Below, in pieces: positions 37,437 to 45,822 of a stretch of 54,098 nucleotides of DNA. The DNA lies in the NCBI GenBank assembly GCA_949282275.1, contig CASDOO010000037.1, forward strand, positions 1 through 54,098. Direction: 5' to 3'. The notes beneath the pieces were generated by a model, which had not been told where the DNA came from, ran no database searches, and worked only from the letters and a program-made list of their open reading frames with translations. The stretch is from an uncultured Bacillota bacterium. GTDB taxonomy: Bacteria; Bacillota_I; Bacilli_A; RFN20; CAG-288. Within the stretch, counting starts at the first letter, position 1. Each line of letters opens with the position of its first letter. Position numbers and translations under genes: made by a program.

Positions 37437-39167
37437 ATGAAAAAGTATTTCGATTCGCATTTCGACCATCTGGAGGATGTCGTCCTTCCCAAAATTGACA
37501 AGGACGAGATTTGCGGGGAGCTTTCGGCGTTGGACGAACGCCTTCTTCAAAGCAAGGACATTGCCGAGGCGGTCAAGACCATCGATGAGTACTTCGCCTT
37601 CCAGGATCAGGTCGCGACAGCATTTTCCCTTGTCTATATCCGCCACACCATCGATACCCGAAACGAGGAATACGCCAAGCTCTTCGACTATCTCAACGAA
37701 ATCATGCCTGTCGTCCAGGAAAGGGAGGATGCTTTCCGCAGGCATCTTCTAGCAAGTCCGCTTAGGCCGGAACTGGAGGAAAAATATGGCAAGCTTCTTT
37801 TCGACGAGATGTCCCTTTCCGCCAAGACCTTCTCGCCGGAAATCATCGAGGATCTTGTCGAGGAGAACAGGCTTTCGGCCGAATATGTCCGCCTGACGGG
37901 ATCCGCCCTTGTCGAATACCGCGGCGAGAAGATGTCACTTTCCCAGCTCGGACGCTACACAAGTGACCTGGACAGGAAGACGAGGAAGGAGGCTAGCGAG
38001 CTTGCCTTTGGCTTCTATGCCGATCACGAGAAGGAAATCGGCGAGATCTACGATCGCATGGTCCATGTCCGTACCCGCATCGCAAGAAAGCTCGGCTACG
38101 AGAACTTCCTGCCCTTGGGCTATGCCAGGATGGGAAGGCTTGATTGGGACAGCGAGGATGCCGATGCCTATCGGGAAAAGATCCGGAAGTACATCGTTCC
38201 CCTCTCCAATCGCATCTTCCAGGAGCAGAAGGAGAGGCTTGGCTTTGCCCAGGACACGCGTTTCTACGACTACAACGTTTTCTATAGGAGCGGAAACGCG
38301 ACACCCAAGGGAACGCCCGAACAGCTCATCGAGGCCGCAAGGACGATGTATCGTCAGATGTCTCCCGTCGCCAGCGAAAAATTCGACTTCATGGTCGATC
38401 ATCACTGCATGGATATTTTGGCAAAGCCCGGAAAGGCAGGCGGTGGATACATGGACTATCTTCCTGCCTTGAAGACTAGTTTCATCTTCTCCAATTTCAA
38501 CGGAACAAGCGGGGATGTCGATGTCCTGACCCATGAGTTTGGCCATTCCCTGCAAGGATTCCTCGGCGGCGAGGAGAAGGTCCCGGCCTATCGAAATCCC
38601 GGCATAGAATGCTGCGAGATGCATTCGATGTCGATGGAATTTCTGACCTATCCCTACATGGATCTCTTCTTCAAGGAAGATACGGTGAAGTATCTTTACG
38701 AGCACCTGGCAAGCGCCATCACCTTCATTCCCTATGGTTGCATCGTCGATGCCTTCCAGACATATTGCTATCGCAATCCGAACATCACGCCCGATGAAAG
38801 GATGGCCTATTGGCGCAGTCTCGAAAAGGAATACCTTCCCCATCGCCAGTATCCCGACAACGCCTTCCTCGAAAAGGGCGGATACTGGATGCGACAGGGC
38901 CATATCTTCGAGAACCCGCTTTACTATCTCGACTATACGATTGCCCAGGTCGTCTCGCTGGAATTCTTCCTCGAGACGCTGGAGGATCCCAAGAAGGCCT
39001 TCGACAAGTATCTTGCCTTCTGCCGGCTTGGCGGCAAGTATCCTTTCCGCAGGCTTCTGAAGGAGGCGGGCATCGACAATCCAATGGATGGCGACACACT
39101 CAAGAACGTCAGCGAGAAGATCGTCCGCTGCCTCGACAGTTTCGACCTCAAGACGATCGACCGCTGA
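37437..39167 (+). CDS. pepF: M3 family oligoendopeptidase
   Basis: 576 residues. Zinc motif HEFGH at 366-370 in VDVLTHEFGHSLQG, with the third ligand in CCEMHSMSMEFL. It cuts short peptides inside the cell, probably together with the M32 carboxypeptidase just upstream. AAGGAGG lies eight bases before the ATG. The stop is a TGA. It ends 15 bases from the convergent nnrD gene, and no clear hairpin lies between them. Confidence 0.92.
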   Translation: MKKYFDSHFDHLEDVVLPKIDKDEICGELSALDERLLQSKDIAEAVKTIDEYFAFQDQVATAFSLVYIRHTIDTRNEEYAKLFDYLNEIMPVVQEREDAFRRHLLASPLRPELEEKYGKLLFDEMSLSAKTFSPEIIEDLVEENRLSAEYVRLTGSALVEYRGEKMSLSQLGRYTSDLDRKTRKEASELAFGFYADHEKEIGEIYDRMVHVRTRIARKLGYENFLPLGYARMGRLDWDSEDADAYREKIRKYIVPLSNRIFQEQKERLGFAQDTRFYDYNVFYRSGNATPKGTPEQLIEAARTMYRQMSPVASEKFDFMVDHHCMDILAKPGKAGGGYMDYLPALKTSFIFSNFNGTSGDVDVLTHEFGHSLQGFLGGEEKVPAYRNPGIECCEMHSMSMEFLTYPYMDLFFKEDTVKYLYEHLASAITFIPYGCIVDAFQTYCYRNPNITPDERMAYWRSLEKEYLPHRQYPDNAFLEKGGYWMRQGHIFENPLYYLDYTIAQVVSLEFFLETLEDPKKAFDKYLAFCRLGGKYPFRRLLKEAGIDNPMDGDTLKNVSEKIVRCLDSFDLKTIDR

Positions 39168-39182
39168 TTCTTGTCGACCTAG

Positions 39183-40088
39183 CTAGCGGCCTGTCTCTTT
39201 TTCCTCTTTCCTTTTCAGGACGAGGGCTTGGATGGCCAGCGGAAGATCGAGGACACTGGCAAGGCCGGCTGTCCTCTTTTTTGCGGAGAGCCTTGCCGCC
39301 TCGTGGAAGAGGAAGTCTCCGAAAAGGATGACATCCTTTGTTGGGTAGTCCTTCCTGCCATAGGAAAGAAGGCCAGCAAGAAAACCGGCAAGGCCATCTC
39401 CGGAACCGGCCTTTCCAAGGGTTGCGGTCGGGATCTGGTCCGCCTTGTGGATTGTCTTTCCATCGACAAGGAGCGAACGGGTCGACTTGAGGAGGATGAG
39501 AACGCCGTGTTTTTCGGAGAAGCGCGTGGCTTGTTCCGCATAGGCCTTCGGGTCGCGTCCGAGGCTTTCGCAATGGAAGAGCCTTCTTGCCTCGCCAAGG
39601 TGTGGCGTCAAGAGAATTTGGAGTTTTGGATTCCGCCTTTCAAGAAGGGAAGGATCCATCGCCAGAAGGGAAAGGGCCGTCGCATCCAAAACCAGGAAGC
39701 CCTCATAGGCTTGGACGAGCTTCCTGAGAAAGACGAGATTGTCTCCCGTCATGGCAATGCCGTTTCCGAAGAGGATGGTGGAATAGGCGTTGAGAAGAGG
39801 CGTTCTTTCTTCGTCCAGGACAAAGGAGTCGTCCTTGAAGGGAATCCTTTCCCGGACGATCGTGGGGGCTATCCTGGAAAAGGTCAGGCCGAAGATCGAA
39901 TCCGGGACGGTAAGGGAGATGAAGCCGCATCCGGAGGAAAGGCAAAGCGTGGCGGCGATGGCGATGGCGCCGGGGTATTCCTGGCTGCCGCCGACAAGAA
40001 GGGTCTTCCCGAAGTCGGTCTTGATGCCTTCCGGGTCACGATCGATGTAGAAGGAATCGATCATCCTTTCGAAAAGTTCCCTTTCCAT
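39183..40088 (-). CDS. nnrD: ADP-dependent NAD(P)H-hydrate dehydratase
   Basis: 301 residues. It repairs hydrated NAD(P)H, using ADP to drive dehydration. The ribokinase-like fold shows GKTLLVGGSQEYPGAIAIAA near the start, LTPHLGEARRL in the middle, and the catalytic TATLGKAGSGDGLAGFLAGL toward the end. The epimerase half (NnrE) that is often fused at the N-terminus is absent. It is the last gene of mscS-GT2-nnrD, with only two bases after the glycosyltransferase stop. A GGAG site overlaps the end of that gene. Confidence 0.9.
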   Translation of the reverse strand: MERELFERMIDSFYIDRDPEGIKTDFGKTLLVGGSQEYPGAIAIAATLCLSSGCGFISLTVPDSIFGLTFSRIAPTIVRERIPFKDDSFVLDEERTPLLNAYSTILFGNGIAMTGDNLVFLRKLVQAYEGFLVLDATALSLLAMDPSLLERRNPKLQILLTPHLGEARRLFHCESLGRDPKAYAEQATRFSEKHGVLILLKSTRSLLVDGKTIHKADQIPTATLGKAGSGDGLAGFLAGLLSYGRKDYPTKDVILFGDFLFHEAARLSAKKRTAGLASVLDLPLAIQALVLKRKEEKETGR

Positions 40089-40090
40089 GC

Positions 40091-40981
40091 CTAGCTCCTT
40101 CCGAATAGATTATCGACGGCTTCGACATAGGCTTCTTTGGCTTGTTTCCTGTCCATGCCGCGGCGGACGTCGAGGTGACTGTCGTATTTCAGCTGCAAGG
40201 TTATCGCAAGACGCTTTTTGGAAAAGAGTTCCTTGGCAAGGACGGGCTTTTCCTTCCGGAGGATTTCCTTTCCCCTTGAGAAGGCAAGAAGATGGGTCTC
40301 GAGAATGCCTTTGGTCCTTTTGGTCAGGGAATGATCGGATTGGCGATAGAAATAAACCGGCGTCCGGACATAGACGACCCTGTCGGCGGAAAGGAGAGCC
40401 TTGTAGGTAAAGGGCAGGTCTTCGAAGCTTAGGATGTCTGTCGGAAACTGGACGCGGTTCGAAACGAGCGTCGAACGCAGGAAGAGTCGCCCCCAGACGA
40501 AGGTTCTCGTCTTCATGAAGGGATCGCGATAGAGCTTTCGGATGAAATCGATGCCGTTTCCCTTCATCGCGATTCGGGAATGGCCCTTTCTTTTCTTGTT
40601 TCCGGAGAGGAGATAGTAGCCTCCGGCAACGATATCGGCCTTCTCCTTCTCTGCCAAGGGGAAAAGGGTGGCAAGGAAATCCTTCCGGACCATGTCGTCG
40701 GAATCGACAAAGGCGATGTATTTCCCTCGCGCCCAAAGGATGCCTAGGTTTCTCGTGGCGGAAACGCCATAGTTTTCCTCGCAGCGGATGAAGCGGATGA
40801 TACCAGGATGTCTTTTTTCGTATTCCTGGCAAAGGGCGGTCGAGTCGTCCTGGCTTCCGAAATCCAAAAGGAGGATTTCATAGCGCAACTCGAAATCCTG
40901 ATCGAGAAGGGAATCGATGCAATCCCGCAGATATTTTCCCGATTGATAGACGGGAACGACAAAGGATACCATGACTTCCAT
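40091..40981 (-). CDS. GT2 family glycosyltransferase
   Basis: 296 residues, GT-A fold. The start VSFVVPVYQSGKYLRDCIDS, LLLDFGSQDDST, GVSATRNLG and the metal-binding DSDD (93-96, in YIAFVDSDDM) are standard for GT2 enzymes that use nucleotide-sugars. SFEDLPFTYKAL carries the ED motif. There are no membrane helices, so it is cytoplasmic or peripheral and probably makes cell-surface polysaccharide or glycolipid. The first ATG has AGGAAG upstream. It lies three bases after mscS and two before nnrD, clearly one operon. Confidence 0.92.
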   Translation of the reverse strand: MEVMVSFVVPVYQSGKYLRDCIDSLLDQDFELRYEILLLDFGSQDDSTALCQEYEKRHPGIIRFIRCEENYGVSATRNLGILWARGKYIAFVDSDDMVRKDFLATLFPLAEKEKADIVAGGYYLLSGNKKRKGHSRIAMKGNGIDFIRKLYRDPFMKTRTFVWGRLFLRSTLVSNRVQFPTDILSFEDLPFTYKALLSADRVVYVRTPVYFYRQSDHSLTKRTKGILETHLLAFSRGKEILRKEKPVLAKELFSKKRLAITLQLKYDSHLDVRRGMDRKQAKEAYVEAVDNLFGRS

Positions 40982-40984
40982 GTT

Positions 40985-41965
40985 CTATCTTCCTGTGTAG
41001 TATTCCGAATCGTAGTCGGCAAGACGGATGTTGAGCTCCTGGAACTTCTTGTAGAAGACCTTCTGGGATTCGGAGTAGACGTTCCAATAGTCGGCGTTTT
41101 CCATGTAGAAGACGACTTTGATCTTGATGCAGTTCTGCCTTGTCTGGCTGAAATCCTCGATGGCGGTGAAGGTCTTTTTGTCCGGCTCGATGTTGATGAC
41201 GCCCGGCACGGAGTTGGCCGTCTCTTCGAGAAGGGCACACATCTTGTCGACATCGATACCAGAATGGAACGTGAAGAAAAGCTGGATACGACGATATTTC
41301 ACAGTTGAGTTGTTCGTTACGATATCCGCACTGAGCTTTGTATTCGGAATCAAGACCTTTCGGCCATCGACCGTTTCCAGTGTGGTGCGCATCATCGAGA
41401 TTCGGGTAACGGTCCCTTCGACGCCATCGACGCTGATGTAGTCACCGGTATTGATGTTGTTCTCGGAGAGAATGATGATACCGTTGGCAAAATTGGTGAT
41501 GACGTCCTGAAGGCCAAGACCGATGGCAAGGAAGGCCGAGGAAATGATGGAGGCAAAGCCATCCAGAGGCAGGCCAAGGAGATAGATGACGAGGAAGGCA
41601 AGGACGACGGCAAGGAAGAACTTGATGGAAGTGACAAGGAAGCTTACGACGGAAGTGTCTATCTTTCTTTCGTGCCTATTGTTCTTTGGACCGATGTATC
41701 GTGTCTTGCTGAGGGATTTCCTGAGAAGATGGCTGATGAGCTTGATAAGGTAGATGCCGACGAAGAGGACGAGGATTGCAAAAATGATGCGCAAAAGAAA
41801 ACCGGGACCATCCACGGTAAAGAACTTGACGATATTGTCGCCAAGCTCCTGCCAGAAATCGGGATCGGTCGGTGAGGGGGAAGGCGGAATCCCCGAAGAG
41901 GTGGATGAGCTTCCGGAAGAACTGTCCGGGAATGTCGTGGAATCCACGAGAAATGGGATGAACAT
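40985..41965 (-). CDS. mscS: MscS-family mechanosensitive channel
   Basis: 326 residues. A short Ser/Pro-rich N-terminal segment precedes three membrane helices (LLRIIFAILVLFVGIYLIKL; FLAVVLAFLVIYLL; and the pore helix AFLAIGLGLQDVITNFANG). The beta domain IISVDG-like segment (GDYISVDGVEGTVTRISMM; VLIPNTKL) and the cytoplasmic cage domain follow. It releases solutes under osmotic downshock. The ATG at 41965 has only a weak AAGG; TATAAT lies five bases upstream of the ATGTT before it, so the transcript may have almost no leader. A longer frame upstream overlaps the divergent lipoprotein gene and is not used. Confidence 0.85.
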   Translation of the reverse strand: MFIPFLVDSTTFPDSSSGSSSTSSGIPPSPSPTDPDFWQELGDNIVKFFTVDGPGFLLRIIFAILVLFVGIYLIKLISHLLRKSLSKTRYIGPKNNRHERKIDTSVVSFLVTSIKFFLAVVLAFLVIYLLGLPLDGFASIISSAFLAIGLGLQDVITNFANGIIILSENNINTGDYISVDGVEGTVTRISMMRTTLETVDGRKVLIPNTKLSADIVTNNSTVKYRRIQLFFTFHSGIDVDKMCALLEETANSVPGVINIEPDKKTFTAIEDFSQTRQNCIKIKVVFYMENADYWNVYSESQKVFYKKFQELNIRLADYDSEYYTGR

Positions 41966-42086
41966 AACATGATTATAAGCCTTGCCGCCGAAGGCAGAAA
42001 GGCATTGTCTGGGAAATCGTCGAAATCCTTTCGTGGAAGTCCACCCTTTGTTGTAGAATAGACTAGATATAGAGAGAACTTTCAGT

Positions 42087-44090
42087 ATGAAAAGAAAAGC
42101 AAGCGTCGTCATCCTATCTTCCGTGCTCTCCCTTTCCCTCTTTTCCTGCAACAATCAGTCCTTTTCCGGGACGATCGTCTTTGACTTGAACGAGGGTACC
42201 TTCCCGAGCAGCTTCAACAAGACGAGCCTTGTCGGAAAGCCCGGCGATAGAATCGATGCTTCCATCATTCCCGATCCGACGAGGGAGGGATACGAATTTG
42301 TCGGATGGCGAACCCTTGTTGGCGATCATTACGAAAACATCAGTTTCCAGATCGGCGAAGACGGCAAGGAATACACCTGGTATCCCTATGGCACGGCAAC
42401 TTGGTATGCCTATTTTGAGCCACAGGTACAAATCCATTTCGACTTGACCGATGGCACTTCCGAAAGGAACGCCAGCCTTGTCGCCCCCGTTCGCGGTGCG
42501 GAGAGCTTCGATTCCGCAAACGGCCTTCTCAACGGCTATACCTCCAAAGTCATCCCTTCCACGGAATACTTGCCGACGGCAACGGCCGACCACATGACCT
42601 TCCAATACTGGTATACCGAATACCCTCTCGTCCGCGAGGAGAACGAGGAACTTGGCACGACCCACTACATCCTGGACACGAGTGCGGAAAAGGGCGAGTA
42701 TCCCTTCGAAGAAAGCTTTGCCACGCCGAGCATCATCGGAAGCGAAATGGTCTTCCCGGAAATCCGGGACGGCGAGGAGTTCACCCTCTATGCCAAATGG
42801 GAAGAAGACCCTGTCCTGCGAATTCACTATGGTCTTGACGGCATCGAGGATTCCACCGTCTTCGTCGGCAGGGAACAGGACCTTGCCCAGGTCATCGAAG
42901 AGACGTTCAAGGCTGGTATCGAGACGGAAACGACGGAAGATGGACATAAGACGATCGAGAATGGTGCAAAGCGTTTCGATGGCTTCTTCACCGATCCGGA
43001 ATTCACGGAACCCTTCCCGATCGACACCACGACCGGCATCTTGAACGATGGCCTTGACCTTTATGTGAAATGGGTGGACCGTCTCCATCTGTCCTTCGAC
43101 TATGGCGATGGCGACATCGAAGGCGAAAAGAACTTCGAAACGGACGACTACTATGTCGGCGATATTCTTGGCGAGAATTTCCTTTCTTCTCACTCCCCGG
43201 TCAAGGAAAACAGCACGTTTACTGGCTATCGACTCGGAGACGAGGCGTTTGACGTTGCATCCACCCCTCTTCCGCAGCCTGGGGATGGCGGCCTTTCCCT
43301 TTCCTTTGTGGCGAACTATGACGACTATCCGGAGCTGACCATCATCATTGACTATCCGACGAATTCTTCGGTCGCGGACAGGACACTTCCGACACGATAT
43401 TTCCGCGAAGGTGAAAGCATTCAGTCGGTCATCGATGAAGCCATCCAGGAAATCGACGGTGAATTTGCCTATGCGGGACTTCTTTCCAGGCCGACTGCCG
43501 ATGCCGAAAGCCAGCCGGAAGAGTTCGGCCTTTCCTTCATGCCTTCCGAGGATACGACGCTTTATGTTCTTGCCGGCTATCCGACCGAAGTGACGATCCA
43601 CAGTGTCTTCGGAAGCTATGGCGACACCGCCTATGCGGAAGGGGAAATCCAAGGCTTTGAGGCTTTCCGCAAGTTCTCCGGAAGCTTCGTCCTTTCCGAC
43701 ATCCGCTATGCCGACGAGACCTGTTCCTATCAGGATGGACTCTATTTCTATGACGGCCTCTACATCGACGAGGCCATGTCCGTTCCCTTCGTCAATGCTT
43801 CCGGAACCGTTTCGATGGACAAGGCCGAGGAAGTCCATCTCTACCAGAAGTTCACCAAGGCCATTCGGCTGACGCTTGTCGACGAGAAGGGAGAACCTCT
43901 CGGCAAGGTCATGGTCCTGCCCCACGGCTTGGTCGAGGACTTCCGGTCGCGTATCGAAAAGGCGCTCGGGGATTATCTTTCCGCGGCAGAGGGCTACTCC
44001 CTCTTCGTGACCGACAATGGCAAGGACTATGCCTTGGAAACGGTCCTTCCGAGCGTGGATTCGGAAGTGAAGGTCATCCTCCATTCCTGA
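42087..44090 (+). CDS. Lipoprotein with InlB-type (Listeria-Bacteroides) repeats
   Basis: 667 residues. The signal peptide ends at lipobox LFSC (Cys21). The rest is a chain of beta-rich repeats, several close to the InlB B-repeat / Flg_new type: GTIVFDLNEGTFP, GYEFVGWRT, then WYAYFEPQ; FQYWYTEYP with FTLYAKWEED; and FDGFFTDPEF with LDLYVKWVD. The later repeats are more diverged. No catalytic domain is visible, so it is probably a surface adhesion or binding protein fixed by its lipid. It is divergent from mscS, 121 bases away. A TAGAAT box is near 42055, but a good -35 is not clear. Confidence 0.82.
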   Translation: MKRKASVVILSSVLSLSLFSCNNQSFSGTIVFDLNEGTFPSSFNKTSLVGKPGDRIDASIIPDPTREGYEFVGWRTLVGDHYENISFQIGEDGKEYTWYPYGTATWYAYFEPQVQIHFDLTDGTSERNASLVAPVRGAESFDSANGLLNGYTSKVIPSTEYLPTATADHMTFQYWYTEYPLVREENEELGTTHYILDTSAEKGEYPFEESFATPSIIGSEMVFPEIRDGEEFTLYAKWEEDPVLRIHYGLDGIEDSTVFVGREQDLAQVIEETFKAGIETETTEDGHKTIENGAKRFDGFFTDPEFTEPFPIDTTTGILNDGLDLYVKWVDRLHLSFDYGDGDIEGEKNFETDDYYVGDILGENFLSSHSPVKENSTFTGYRLGDEAFDVASTPLPQPGDGGLSLSFVANYDDYPELTIIIDYPTNSSVADRTLPTRYFREGESIQSVIDEAIQEIDGEFAYAGLLSRPTADAESQPEEFGLSFMPSEDTTLYVLAGYPTEVTIHSVFGSYGDTAYAEGEIQGFEAFRKFSGSFVLSDIRYADETCSYQDGLYFYDGLYIDEAMSVPFVNASGTVSMDKAEEVHLYQKFTKAIRLTLVDEKGEPLGKVMVLPHGLVEDFRSRIEKALGDYLSAAEGYSLFVTDNGKDYALETVLPSVDSEVKVILHS

Positions 44091-44114
44091 TTTCCCTTTC
44101 GTAAACGATTTCAA

Positions 44115-44144
44115 TTGAAACTTTATATTTTATATATATATAAT
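44115..44144 (+). promoter_or_regulatory. Promoter of ychF-ispF-argS with palindrome over the -35 box
   Basis: TTGAAA (44115-44120) and TATAAT (44139-44144) are 18 bp apart; overlapping TATATA gives shorter spacings. The -35 box is half of the perfect 12-bp palindrome TTTCAATTGAAA (44109-44120), a possible operator. The leader to the ychF ATG is about 55 bases. Confidence 0.65.
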
Positions 44145-44200
44145 TATTCCGCCTATTTTGGCGTGTCTCTATTTTTGTCGAGATAGAATCGAGGTCAGAA

Positions 44201-45316
44201 ATGAGCTTAACCGCAGGTATCGTCGGCTTGCCCAATGTCGGCAAGTCCACTCTCTTCAACGCCATTACCAACAGCAATGTCCTTGCTGAAAACTACCCCT
44301 TCGCGACCATCCAGCCCAATACCGGAGTCGTCGAAGTGCGCGATCCCCGCTTCGACAGGCTGGTCGAGATATTCCAGCCTCGGAAGCAGGTCCGTGCCAC
44401 CTTCGAGTTCACCGACATCGCCGGTCTTGTCAAGGGCGCCAGCAAGGGAGAGGGACTTGGAAACCAGTTCCTGGGCAATATCCGCAATACCGATTGCATC
44501 GTCCATGTCGTCCGTTGCTTCGAGGATCCGGACGTCATCTCCTATAACGGCAGGGCGGTCGATCCCGTCAGCGATGCCATCGAGGTCAACCTGGAACTGA
44601 TCCTTTCGGATATCGATGTCCTCAAGAAACGCCTCGACAAGATCGGAAGACGTGCCCAGATGACAAAGGACAAGGATGGCCTTGTCGAGGTCTCCGCCAT
44701 CAACAAGATCCTGGATGCCCTCCAGCACGAGAAAATGGCCAAGGATGCCGAGCTTTCCCTGGAGGAGAGGGAGAAGGTTTCCGATTTCGCCCTCATCACC
44801 ATGAAGCCGGTCATCTATGTCGGCAACATCGACGAGGAAAGCTATGCCGATCCGATGAAGAATCCCCTTTTCGTCAAGCTGACGGAATACGCCAGAAGCC
44901 AGGGAGCGGAATGCATTCCCGTTTCCGCCCTGATCGAGGAGGAGCTCTCCAAGGTCTCGCCCGAGGACAGGAAGGAATACCTGGAATCCCTGGGAACGAG
45001 CCAGACCGGCCTGGACAAGATCACGATGGCGGCCTACCACATTCTTGGCCTGCGCACTTTCTTTACCGGCGGGGAGGACGAAGTCCGCGCCTGGACCTAT
45101 CGCGATGGCATGACTGCCCCGGAATGCGCCGGCGTCATCCACTCCGACTTCCAGAGGTTCTTCCTCAAGGCGGAAGTCTATGCCTATGACGACCTTATCG
45201 AATATGGCACGGAAGCCAACGTGAAGGCCAACGGAAAGATGATGACCGTCGGCAAGGACTACAAGGTGAAGGACGGGGACATCCTCTACATTCGTTCGGC
45301 TGCCGCCAAGAAGTAG
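44201..45316 (+). CDS. ychF: Redox-regulated ATPase YchF (Obg-related)
   Basis: 371 residues, normal length. P-loop GLPNVGKST (9-17), switch region FTDIAGLVKGASKGEGLGN, and the NxxE-type nucleotide motif characteristic of YchF instead of NKxD, which favours ATP. The C-terminal TGS domain spans about 280-371 (TFFTGGEDEVRAWTYRDG; VGKDYKVKDGDILYIR). It binds ribosomes and takes part in translation and stress control. GAGGT precedes the ATG. It is the first of three closely spaced genes (ispF 11 bases downstream). Confidence 0.96.
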   Translation: MSLTAGIVGLPNVGKSTLFNAITNSNVLAENYPFATIQPNTGVVEVRDPRFDRLVEIFQPRKQVRATFEFTDIAGLVKGASKGEGLGNQFLGNIRNTDCIVHVVRCFEDPDVISYNGRAVDPVSDAIEVNLELILSDIDVLKKRLDKIGRRAQMTKDKDGLVEVSAINKILDALQHEKMAKDAELSLEEREKVSDFALITMKPVIYVGNIDEESYADPMKNPLFVKLTEYARSQGAECIPVSALIEEELSKVSPEDRKEYLESLGTSQTGLDKITMAAYHILGLRTFFTGGEDEVRAWTYRDGMTAPECAGVIHSDFQRFFLKAEVYAYDDLIEYGTEANVKANGKMMTVGKDYKVKDGDILYIRSAAAKK

Positions 45317-45327
45317 GAGGAAGAAAC

Positions 45328-45810
45328 ATGACGGATATTCGCACGGGATTCGGCTATGACATCCATCGGCTTGTCGAGGGGGAGTATCTTCTCCTGAGCC
45401 GTATCCGCATCCCTTCCGACAAGATGATCGATGCCCATTCGGATGGCGATATCGTCCTCCATGCCCTTGCCCAGGCCATCTTCTCCGCCCTCGGCCTTGA
45501 CGACATCGGTACCTACTTCCCCGACACGACGAAAGAAACGACGGGAATGGCATCCATCCTGCTCGTCCAGAGGGCCCTGGGGGAAATGGAGGAAAGAGAC
45601 TATCGCCTTTCCAACGTTTCCATCGCCATCCAGCTTCAGAGGCCGAAGCTTGCGGAATTCAAGCCGAAAATCAAGGAGAGCCTTTCCCACATCCTCGCCC
45701 TTGCCGAGGACAGGATTGCCGTCCATGCCAACACGGGAGAGGAACTTGGCCCAATTGGCGAGGGAAAGGCCATTGCCTGCTATTGCGTGACGACGATCGT
45801 CAAGGATTAA
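45328..45810 (+). CDS. ispF: 2-C-methyl-D-erythritol 2,4-cyclodiphosphate synthase
   Basis: 160 residues; MEP isoprenoid pathway, forms the cyclodiphosphate and releases CMP. Metal ligands are present: Asp and His in GYDIHRL, and His in AHSDGDIVLHAL. IGTYFPDTTKE and the C-terminal GEELGPIGEGKAIACYCV are also family marks. The usual glycine pair before IP (GGxxIP) reads LSRIRIP, and the His of DIGxHFPD is Tyr, so it is a somewhat diverged member. AGGAGGAA precedes the ATG. ispD, its pathway partner, is 6 kb downstream at 51789. Confidence 0.93.
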   Translation: MTDIRTGFGYDIHRLVEGEYLLLSRIRIPSDKMIDAHSDGDIVLHALAQAIFSALGLDDIGTYFPDTTKETTGMASILLVQRALGEMEERDYRLSNVSIAIQLQRPKLAEFKPKIKESLSHILALAEDRIAVHANTGEELGPIGEGKAIACYCVTTIVKD

Positions 45811-45822
45811 GGAGACCATTCA

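Noticed and set aside
42114..44114. A 666-codon minus-strand open frame opposite the InlB-repeat lipoprotein
   Set aside because: The plus strand has a signal peptide with lipobox and repeat motifs; the antisense frame has neither.
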